NCBI GenBank assembly: GCA_963922205.1
Contig: CAWUHX010000169.1
Location: 434,001-498,000 of the forward strand
DNA from: Romanomermis culicivorax
Lineage: Eukaryota; Nematoda; Enoplea; Mermithida; Mermithidae
Direction of reading: 5' to 3'
DNA length: 64,000 bases
The position numbers were made by a program, and so were the translations under genes. The notes below the pieces were generated by a model. It did not search any database. It was not told the origin of the DNA and saw only the letters and a program-made list of their open reading frames with translations. Below, piece by piece: positions 46,001 through 58,000 of this stretch (position 1 is the stretch's first letter; each line of letters opens with the position of its first letter).

Positions 46001-49000
46001 GTGTTGTCTCTTGAACGCAGAGTTGGAAGGCAAATGTGGTCGCAACCATGATTTTCACATTTGTTAATCGCTAGATGAAAAGTGATTTCAGGATATATTA
46101 AATGAAAGATACATACCGCACTACCCGAATTAAGCGCTCCCCCTCATTTAAGCGCCCCCGGTCAAGGTCACTTGAAAACTTAAGCGCCCTCCCTCATTTA
46201 AGCGCCCCTAAAATTTTAAAATTGATTATAACATCGTTTACTATGAAGAAAATAATCTGTCCTCTGATAATGATGACGTTGAATTGCACACATACGTAGC
46301 GAACCTCACTTCAAAATTAAAGCGCCCTCCTAAGGACTAACTTGAAACAATAAGCGCCCTGGGCGCTAAATTCGGGTAGTACGGTAAATAGACATCAAGT
46401 AAGATTTAGATTCAGACCAGACGAGATTTATTAACTAATGTTTAAATGTACTACGAGAAGCGTACAATGTTTGTTGCATAACATATTTGATGGTAAATTA
46501 AAGGATAAAAATTTTGGTGTATGCTTTTTCGTCAACTGCAATTTTTCTGCCAAGCTCGTGAAGACGCAGCTCGTCGAAAAGATCAGAGCATACTACCTTA
46601 TTCACTATTACAAGAAGAAAAATTGGACAGAAAAACAATGTCAGATTTTCGTTGTATTAATAAAATGAGTGTCGAACCGAACCATGTTTTAAAATAATTA
46701 CAATTAAAGAAATATTTTTTATATACTTCTTGGTTGAGCAAGCTCGTGATGAACCCGTACAGATGTAAGCCCGCTTGAAAAGTTCGATAATGTCCTCGGA
46801 TTTGTCCCGTCAAATTTATTAGCGTCGTGTATCGCGTGGACATGCCAATCGGACCAATAAACGCGATCTTCGAAAACGGTTATCCCGAATGGATGTCGAG
46901 TCAGAGCAGATTTTCTAAAAGTTAATTTATTTTACATCGAAGAAATTATACTAAGAATTTTTTAACCTTTCTTCTAGTCGTTTCGGAAATGTATTGAAGT
47001 TACCTGCAGACTATTGTGAAAATAGTTCACACTATCTCACGAATTCAGGTAACAATCCATTTTTGTACGCTTTTCTCTGTAATAAAAATGGGATAATCAC
47101 ACCGCTGAGAAGTCTCCATATTATGCACATGGGCAGCTTTTTTTTCTGCATGAAGCGGAGTTTTTTGACACTTCTGCTGGCATTGGTGGAAATATGCATT
47201 TACCTGGACAATAGGTTCAACTAGATGCAACTCGGTACCAGATGAGGCGACCTTGGTACCAGATGACTTGATTCTCAGCACCAGATCATGTTTTGTGTAT
47301 GAACCGATTTTAACCGATAAAATGCAATCGAGAATTCAAAGATTAACCAAGTAAACAAGGAATCGGCCCATCAACCAGAGAATCAACTAACCAACCAATC
47401 AGTCAGGGAATAAGTGAACCAACTAATCAGTAAATCAATCAACAAACCAGGGAATCAATGAACCAATTAATCAATCCGGTAAACAACCAACCATGAAATC
47501 AACGAACCAACCAACCAACCAGAAAATCAATAAAACAACCAATCAATCAGAACAACAGCTAACCAATCAACCAGGGAATCAACTAACCAAACCGAAGATC
47601 AAACATGCAACCAATCAGCGAAACAACCAACGAACCAGGGAATCAATGAAACAACCAACCAATCAGGGAAACAACCAACCAACACCCAGGGGATAAGCCA
47701 TCCAACCAGAGAATCAATAAATCAACCAACTAACCAATCGAGGTATCATTTAGCTAGCCAATCGGCAACTCAACCAACCAACCAATCAGGGAATCAATCA
47801 ACCAACCAACCAATCAGGGAATCAATCAACCAACCAATCAGATAATCAATGAACCAACCAACCCGGGGATCAGCCAGTCAACCAGAGAATCAATGAATCG
47901 ACTGACTGACAAATCGAAGCATCAACCAACCAACCAATCGAGAAGAAATCAATCAACCAACCAAGGAATTAATGAACTAAACAACCAACCAATCAGGGAA
48001 TCAGTGAACCAACCAACTAACCAATCGAGGAATCAATCAACCAATCAAATAGGGAATCAATGAATCAACCAATCAAAGAATCAATCAACCAACGAACCAG
48101 GGAATCAATGAGCCAACAAACTAGCCAATCAAGGAGTCAACCAACCAACCACCTAGTGAATCAAGAAATCAATCAACTAACCACTAATCTGGGAATAAAC
48201 CAAAATCCAACTGCGGGGAGATCAACCAACCAAGAACGAAAAGCAACTTACTTTGATTTCCTTGTTGGTTGGTTGATTGACTAGGTGAATAAACGTAATA
48301 ATAGTAATTATGATTTGCAGGTAATTTCTCAACTGGCTGTTTAGTTGAATCAGCCAACCTAACAGTCAGTTAGGAAATTACCAACTCAATCACAGTTTCA
48401 ATGAACCAGCTAATCAGGAAACCAATCTCAACTAACCAATTGATTAACTTAATGATCAAGCAATCAGCCAAAAAAGGAATCAATCAAACATCAAGGAAAC
48501 GAAACCAATAAATTAAGGAATAAGCCATCATGATCACCAACCACCAATGGAATCCAGTGAAGCATTTATGCATGACTCAGTGGTGATATAATTGTTTAAG
48601 CATATTGTAAGAGATCCGATCACGGGGGGGGGGGGGGGTAAACCCTAAATTTTTGGGTGGGGTCCCATAATTTTGGGGGTCCACAAAAAACCGAAAATTT
48701 TCCCAAAAAAGTCAAACAAGCTGATTTTTAATTTTTCCGAATTGGGTGTCCTAATATTTGGGTATAGGATTCGACCAAGTTGGGAGCCCCCTAGTTACAG
48801 GTATGTGCTTAAGCAGACGAGTATATATATTTTTATCTAATGATTTGGTTTTTGCTCGCATGGTCGGATCATTATTTCGCAAACTGGGCCATTGAGCAGT
48901 ATACTTTTTGGATTGAAATTTTCAGTTGGTGAACCATTGATTTTGATCCTCATGAATTAATTAGGGTGCGCAAGGCTCGATTCGAAGCTAGTTATTGTCT

Positions 49001-52000
49001 TGTTTATAATTAAAAATAGGTGCAACTCCGGTGTTTTATTTGTATGAGCATTTTTTTACATGTACAAAAATCAGCGAAAAAATTTTTGTACTCCATATAA
49101 ACCATGCTTTTGAGTGTATTTTTCCACGAACCTTCTTCCAGATCAGGGTTATTTCCGCCGCTTTCATCCACACCGTGCGTAAATGACTCAAAATTTTTTC
49201 CGCACCCGAATTTTTTTTCTATTCGAAGTTGAAATCATTTTAAAAATGTGTTAAATGAGCGAAATTGTAGATTGCCAGAAAAAGCTTGAAAATTATATGG
49301 TTTTCTAGCTCAAAAACATTATTTTAGATTGTTCGAACAAAATCAACAGTTGCTGCTGTCATCTCTGTGATTAGAGCTGAAGATTGATAGATTTCAATTA
49401 ATTTTTCAATTGATTCAATTTCTAGATTTTGATGTTCTAGAACGCTGAAAAATAGGTCTTTTCAACCCTTATGCCTAAAATATAGGTGTTACATTTTCAG
49501 TCGAAAATCGCGTATTTATCGTTTTTCGGCAACAAAATTTGTGTTTACAAAGTTCTTAAAAACTTACCAAGAGAAAGAAGTCATGAAGGTCAATAAAATC
49601 TCAATTTCCAACAAAATCTGAACATAATTGAGATTATTGATTGATAAATGAGATGAAGAACTTCAATTCATGGAACTGGAGAATTTTTAAACACAGGTGC
49701 TACTGAAATGTTGGAAAATGTATTGTAGAGACCAAGCCTGTAGCCAATCCAGGAAATTTTTTCCCAGGGGTGGGAACAAACATTTTTTTACTCAATTTAC
49801 TGTAAAATTGGCATTTCTGATTTGACTTCTTCTTGAAGAAAAAATCGAAGGTCTCTATTTTTTACTTCTACTTTTTAACACGAAACATTTCGGGGGACAT
49901 GTCCCCCAACCCCCTGCTACAGACCTGGTGGAAATAATTTGTAATGCTTGAGTGCAAATTTTCCCTACAAAACTTATGGTATTAAGTAAATGTATGGAGA
50001 AATGTGAGAAAAATCAACAAATGCATATTAATCTTGAAAATTATATTCTCGCTATGAAGTGACGAGCTCTACTCACTCCAGCAGAGACATAGCAGATTTA
50101 TGAAAACAATCATAGATACTGAGAAATGAAACTTGACTTCTTTTTGGATGGGATTCAGCTTGGTTGTAGTGAACAATACAAATTGCCATTGCTGGCGCGG
50201 AGCGTCGGAAAAATGCGAGATTTTGACCTTCTAAATTACGCCAAAATGTACATTTTCATCAATATCAGCAGTAGAAACGCCCAAAATAATTTGTGCGGAA
50301 AGTGCCCAAAAAGATTATGCGGAAAACACGTTGTTCCAGATAGCACATGAAATCGTGATCTTATTAATAGCACAAAAGTACACGGTATTAAAAAATGTAG
50401 CTTCATGCTGGAAAATAAATTTCCTGATAACTTCATGAGGTTCAAATTTTCTGTTCAAAGACATGTCTCATATTAAAATTAAAAAAAAAATACTCATACT
50501 TTCGTAATTTGAAAAACAACTTTTCAAACTTGCAATTTTTGAAAATTACTTCCATGATGCTTTTAAATTCAAAAGTAAAGTTACAAAAAAGTGGAAAAAT
50601 TGAGATTTTGCTTTTTGAATATGCACCATAAGTCATGTTCCCTGAACGGTTTTGCTTCAAAAGGAACAGGGAAAACATTAGATAGACGATTCTGAAAATT
50701 ATATAGTAGGAACCGCGCCAAAAAAATTCGGTGTTTTCTGATTTTAGAGCTTGGAGTAACGTTTTCCGATCAGGTAATGCCGACAAAATTTGTTTATACG
50801 TTGAACAAAGATTGCAAAAAATTCTTTCTGCGGAGCGAAGAATGCTTGCCTCGGACAGAAATTTTCAAAGTGAAATTCTGAGGCTTTCCCGGGTCATGTT
50901 CCCAGAATTTTCCAGTTTTTTCAGATTTTTTTAACCAAGTTGTAAAATGGTAAAAAGTATGTATGTACAAAGCACACAACAAAATCATAATTACAGTGAT
51001 TTTTCATGTTTTAACCTGTCTATAACTATCATAATTTATAAAACTCACCGAGGGAGAAAATATATAAATAAAATCGACAGAAAAGTTGAATTAAATGTTG
51101 ATTGGATAATAGTATTTGACTTTTGGAGTGTCGTGCTCGAACTAAATTCGATGAATAAATATTGGTACGAGGCAACAGAAAATTTTGAAATTTAGCGCAC
51201 AAAAATGCACTTTTTCAAGTTCACAGACTTCTTCTGACTTTCTAAGTTTTCCGCTGAGTACACTGGTGTGTCTTAAAAAGTGTGTAGACTCTTGAATAAA
51301 CTTGAAAGATTGCGTTCTGTCCCTTTTTTACAAGAAAAATTTACTATTCATCTGGTTCCGTACCCTCATTTGACACGACAACCATAAAAAACGATTCGGG
51401 AACCAACCAACTTTTTGGACAGACTGGTACCAGATGAACCGATAGAGTTTGTGCAGGTATGCATTTGGTGCGATTCAGAAGGTCAAAACAGGTGCCTCGC
51501 GCTGGCAATGAGAATAATCTATAATATTCAGTACAGTCAAGCTAAAACACAACCTTTCTTTTTCTCAGTTATCTCTGATTGTTTCAGGAATCTGCAATGT
51601 CTCATCTCATATTGGAATGAGTAAAGGCGTATATATACTTCGCTCGAGGAGGCCTCCTCGAGGAGAATAACTAAATTTTTCGGCGCTTCGCGCTAGAATC
51701 AGCAATTTTTACGAGTTTTCTAAACGAGCCCGCGATTTCTTGGGGTTACTTTTTTAAAAAATTTTTGACATTAACTTAACACTCGAGGACTCCCTGAACT
51801 TTGGTCAGCTTAATTTTTTAATCTGGAAATTAAATTTATTTTATTAATTTAAAAAAATTAATTAAAATTTTTTTAACATAAATAAAATAAAAATTTAATC
51901 GCACATTTTTAAAATTATCAATTTCTTTTTAATTAATAAATTTAGAAAAATTTAATTTAATTTTAAAAAAATAAGAAATTTGGAAAAATTAAATTTAATA

Positions 52001-55000
52001 TAAAATTTTCAAAAATTTAAAAAAACTTAAAAATCAAATTTTATTTTTAAAAAATTTTAATAGATCTAGAAAACATAAAAAATTAAATTTAATGTTTAAA
52101 AAATTTAAAAAATTAAATTTAATGTTAAAAAAATTTTAAAAATTAAATTTAGTTTTAAAATATTTGATCAATAAAATATAAATTTATTTATAAAATTTTT
52201 TTTTGAATTTAAATTTTCTTTTTTAATTTCTAAAATTTTAGATTTTCTATTTTAAATTTATTTGAGCACAATTTTAAAAATCTTTAAAAATCCCTCAAAA
52301 AACCCAATTTTCGCCAAAGTTTTTGACTTGCCCAAAAAAGGACTATCTTTTTCGGTTGCGGGAGCTAAAAACATGCGAACACTGGGTGTGACCAGAGGCA
52401 AAGGCGAGGGGCAATGCCAAACCACCAAATACATGTATGTTCGCTGGAAAATTGCCGCCAGAAATACTTCAACGCTGAAATTTCTTGGCATATACACGAA
52501 CAATGCCTTCAGATATATATACTGCTGAAATGGGGAAGCGGAAATGGCCACGTGAAAAAAATTTCCGGAAACGAACGAACAATTTTTCTCCTCTCGGCGG
52601 TGTTCTATTTGTCGAAAGCGGAGAGCATCATCGAGGAGCACATACTCTCCTCTTTGCTCTAAATCATCCTCGAGGAGTCCTCCTCGCGCACTTCTCCTCG
52701 GGGAGCTGTCCTCGAGCGAAGTATAGATACGCCTTAAAACTGACCGACACTACTTTTGAGAATATAGTGAAAATTTGAATTTTCCGATTGGGATGAATAT
52801 GAATTCGTTGATTTTCTTACATTTCTTCGTTCACTTATTCAATACCTTAATTTTTTGAACGAAATTCTAAATATTACAAATTATCTCTGAAATACATTTT
52901 CCAACATTTTAGGAGCTTCTGCGTTCGAAAATTCCCGCGCCGCAATGTTAACGTTCCACGGTTTTCATCATTTGAAGAACATCATCTTATTTTTCAATCG
53001 GTAACTTTCAGTATTCTGTTTGGAATTCGTTCGAAATAGAGATTTTTTTATTGTTCTTCATAAATTCTCTCTTTCTCTTGAAGTTTTCTGAAGTTTGTGA
53101 ACACGAATTTTTTCATTGGGAAACAATGAAGACGTCATTTTGGATTGACCATGTAAAGTTTATATTTTAGGGATAATTGTTGAAAATGTTCCTTTCCCAG
53201 CATTTTATAGCCTGTTTTTCTTGAAATGCTTCCAAATAATGAAAGTGGAAAGCAAGTAGTATTTCACATTTTTGCGATTTCCTGATGAACAGTATATCAT
53301 GAAGGACTGGAAATTTGCGAGCTTACTGACCTAACCTTCACCAATTTTTCGAGTGAAAAATTTTACAGTAAGAACTTTATGTAAACGATTTTGACAACAG
53401 TACTGATTTGTGTCACTTTTCTATTTGGAAGCATTTTATAAAAAACAGACTATAGAATAGTCTACAAATTTCAAATCCTTGTAAAATTTTTTTCTGCTAA
53501 AATAATCGTTGAGTTAGTAAAAAGCGGCACATTCCAAGATGTTCTTAGCAATCTATGTACTCCACTCATTTTACGCATTTTTCAAATGATTTTAACCCGA
53601 AACAAAACGAAAACGATCGGAAAAATGGGTATATAAGTATTTTCACATTCTTGCCTTATGACAATTCTGGGATCATTGCCGTCAAAATCAACATTGATTA
53701 TGTGATCGCGGATAGCGTCGGCGATGTAGAGACGATCTCTGATGTAATCGATGGCCAAACCATTTGGCCAAAAAATTAGCGACGAATCTTTAAGAATGAG
53801 TGTGCGTTTCGTGCCATCCATAGAGGCGCGTTCGATGAAATTGCCTTTCCAGTCGCTCCAGAACATTAACCTGGAAGAATATCTTTAATATACATGTCTT
53901 TGTACAGAAATGGATAGCATGCTAACGTGGTGATGTTTTCTTTTTTAATTAATTTCATTCTGTCTCAGTGATTTCGGTCTAATCGTTGAAAACAATTAGT
54001 TGCAACATTGTTTTCGAAAATTGAAATATTCAGCAGAACGACAACTGAAGTCAAAGCATTCTTCGACATCGTCTTACCCTTTAACTGGATGAACAACAAT
54101 AGCCCTTGGTGCTTTCAAACCGGTATTAATCAATGTTTTAGGATAATGTTCACCGAAAAGATTAACCACTTTTATCGTCGTGAGATTGGAATCGGTCCAA
54201 AACAGCAAGTCGTGAATCCAATCGATGGCCAAACCTTCGGGTTCTTCAACATCACTAGTAACCAGAGGTCGTCCGCATACAGAAGCATTTAGTTCGTTGT
54301 TGCTTCCCGACATTTCGCAACTGAAAACAATCAAGTACAACAAAATATTCAAATCGTTTCTAATCTCGTTGGATTGAAATAACTGCAACTAAGGACTATC
54401 CTGAGACTGAGCAATAAGTAATGAACCAATTTTTTCGATTTTGACTTTTCAATCATAGTTTTTCTGTGGATAGTGTAGGTATATATTAAGAACAGTTTCA
54501 ATAGGATAGAAGTCAAGTACGATAAAGATGATATTTTTTCTCCAACGTTGAATTATTTGAACTCCTTACCAATTCAGGCGTTAGTTATGGCTGTTCAAAA
54601 GAAATTGGATGAAAGTTTCTAAATATGAACCTATCAATGATTCGTACTGGATTTAGTGATGAGGAATAGGGGTTTCGGACGACAGATACCGACCACAGAA
54701 ATTGATATAGTCTGGTATTTACGCATTACAATTTCTAGAAATGTGTACACTGAAACGTATTGGAAATTGAAACAGGATATGATTTGCATCACTTATATCA
54801 AAATGAAAATTCTAAACAGCCAGTGGTCGAAAATGCTGGCATCAGTTTTAAATTGACTGACGAACCACGTTTAGTAATCCACTTCTCGAAACATAAAGTT
54901 TGCTGAATAATCTAAAACGTTACATAAAAATGCCTTTCCGTTGCAACTCTGACCAAACGATAACATTTTTTTCGAAATGGTAATCCATGGATAAGGCAAA

Positions 55001-58000
55001 TTCTAGATTCGTCAGCAAATAACGGCCGAGTTTCGGGCCTTTCTCTTCCAATTTAACGGAAGCGATGTGCGACTTCGAGGCTACCCAGATATCCGGTGGA
55101 TTACCTGGAAACAAGAAAAAATAATCAGCACGAATTTAACCGTTCAAATTAAACGAAGCCAAAATTTTACCGTTTGCGTGACAAGTTCTACCATCGGAGT
55201 CTAAAACATAATTAGGATAACAACGACACCTGTACGACCCCAGTGTATTGATACAAATGTGCGAACACAGAACAGTAGGGGCTTGGCATTCATCGATATC
55301 TAAATAAGATTGGCGTAAAAATTTGGCAGGTCTCGAATTTTATTAAAAATACTGTAAGAGGGAATAAAAACACGTTAAAAGATTATACAAGTTTCACACA
55401 ATGAACCAGGTTTTTATATTCAGCCGCTTTCCTTTCTATCCTTGAGATCAGAGGTCCCCAAGGCCAGATTTCTCAGGTAGGGGTAAAACTGAAAATTTTC
55501 AGGGTGAGTATCGCTAAATGACCACTAAACACGTCATTTTGTCTCAAAATTGGGCAGCTAGAGATCGATTTTAAGGACATTAGGTAGGGGTAATACCCCC
55601 TCATACCCCTCCCCATGGGCACTCTGCTTGGAATGATCAATTTTTGATTCCGTCATCAAAAAGATTAATCTAAAAAATTTTTCACGATGCATTTTTTCCA
55701 TACATGTAACGGGGCCCTGGGGTGTGAAGCATACATGTAACGGGGCCTCGAGGTCCTGGGGGGGGGGGGTGGCAGGCGACCTTTTTTGGGCCGGGGGTCA
55801 GTAATTCCCAAAATTTTGGCGGGAGGGGTCTCTTAAGGAAAAAAATCGATTTTTTTCAGGAAAAAAGTCCGAAAAAAAGTTCAAAAAATAATAATTTTTT
55901 TCTAAAAAGACCGAAAAAATGTATTCATGGCGTGAAGCGCCCAAATATTCACATTTTTGACCATTTTTTGTTCAAAAATTGACGTTTTTCATCAAAAAAT
56001 TTACATTTTTCAATATTTTTCCGACCAAAAGTATGGGGGTTCCTACGGCTACCATATGGCTAGCCATAGGATTGGAAAGTCCTGGGGGAGTCACCCAATG
56101 GCTAGCCATATGGCCGACGATTTCTGACAGAGTTCTTATAGCACTTACCCCAATTACTCTATGGTTTCAACTGGCCCAGACATAAAGTGTCTTCTCATAA
56201 TCTTAATTCGCATAAGTTTTCTACGAAGACAAGCATTTAACTAAAAGGGGCATCGAGTTGTTCAAAATTTTTTAAATGGAACACTAGAATTTTAAAATTG
56301 TAAGGAATTAAACACTATCTAACTAGTTTATTAGAAAATGCCCCGATGGGGCAGAAAAAAGGAGAATATACTTGCTTCGACAGATGCCATGGTAGAAAAA
56401 GAAGTGGACTAGATTTTTGAGAACTTGGGTCAAAGTTGGAAAAAATTCACTTTCTTTATATTGGATTTCCATTCTTCCTCAAAAAAATCCATGTCTGTGA
56501 AGAAGTATATTCTGCAGCATCGTGCATTTTGTCCTTCCTGGCATCAACTACAGCAAAATTTTTCTATATGAAAATTATATGCACACGACTTCAAATGTAC
56601 GGAAACGGTAAACTTATAGCATTCTAACTCACAACCGATTCAAAACTCCTGCCTCTCACACTAGCTGGAAAATAGTGAGGGAGGCATATTACAGTCATTT
56701 TCAGAACTATAAAGAAACCTGAGGTTCGTTGCAATAACCCAACATGAGGATAATCTCAACATCGGGATTAAATTGACGATCCTGAGGTTGAGCTAATCGC
56801 AATGTTCAAATTTTTCTCGTCCAAAGCACAAACAACACTCACTTCAGGATTTACTAATACTGAGGTTTAAGTTCGAATTTATGAACTTCAGAAATTTTTA
56901 TATTTATTTGCTTTAGAGATAAGAAAATTATGCGAAAATTTTAGTGCAATCCGACAGCTCGAGCAGAGGATAATCTCGACATTGAGCTCGTTATAATCCT
57001 GATGACATTCAAATTATACCAGACTTGAGATCAAACTGATTCACCTTTTTGTTCGAGATTACCTTGCGCTGGAGCTTAGACCAACTTAGTGCAACTGGGC
57101 CTTGGTTACAGTCATTGGGCACTGATATGCAAATGGGATCCAGCCGTGCCTATATTAGGGGTGTCGCTATATTAGATATTAGGGTGTTCTCCCCGACTCT
57201 ACTGGCACTCCCATAGCAACAAAACAACTTTTTTGAAAGCAGGACGAGAGCGACAGAGATGGGCGAAATTGCTTCCCATCTGGAAACCTGTAAAAGGGCT
57301 CTTTCTGCAATTTCAGTTTAAATCCAAAAACTGAGAATGATGGTATTTTGTTGCATAGTTAAATAAAAGAGAATAAATTTGTTTATAGCTTGTAATCGGT
57401 AGAACTTATGGAGTGAATTTTATACGATATGTTATACAATATATAAAATGAGTGAATGAAACGTGTCTTGCACAATCGATTTAGTTCTTAGAAGACTTTG
57501 TGCTGTACCTCTTTTTTCTAAAAAAGCTGAATGGGATTTTATGTGCCACTTTCCCTCAGTTGATTCCTTTTGTTGACACCAAATTCAGTAAAAATGTTTA
57601 ACACAGTTGGAAGCAAACATGTGTGAGAGGGGACACGGGGGTATAAACTTCCACAAGGGTTTTGAAACTGGAAAATTTGTTATGCAAAAAATTTTTTGGT
57701 CAACTTTTTTTGAATTTTTTGTCTCACAAAATGCTAAAACACCAAGGTCCACGCCTGTACCCTCCTAAAAATTTCAGAGATGCACATTGGTTGGAAAGTG
57801 TGTTGATGCACTCAGCTGCAGAATATACTTTTTCACAGACATAGACAATTTTTTTGAGAAAGAATGATAATCCAATATAAAGGAAGTGAATTTTTTCCAA
57901 CTTTGACCCAAGTTCTCAAAAATCTAGTCCACTTCTTTTTCTACCATGGCATCTGTCGAAGCAAGTATATTCTCCTTTTTTCTGCCCCATCGGGGCATTT

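Noticed and set aside
47493-48284. Asn/Gln/Thr-rich open frames
   Set aside because: Direct translation of the CCAACCAATCA simple repeat.
53641-53655. GT donors near the end of the receptor exon at 53655
   Set aside because: Using them gives a stop or the wrong frame on joining to exon 46914; the GC donor keeps phase and homology.
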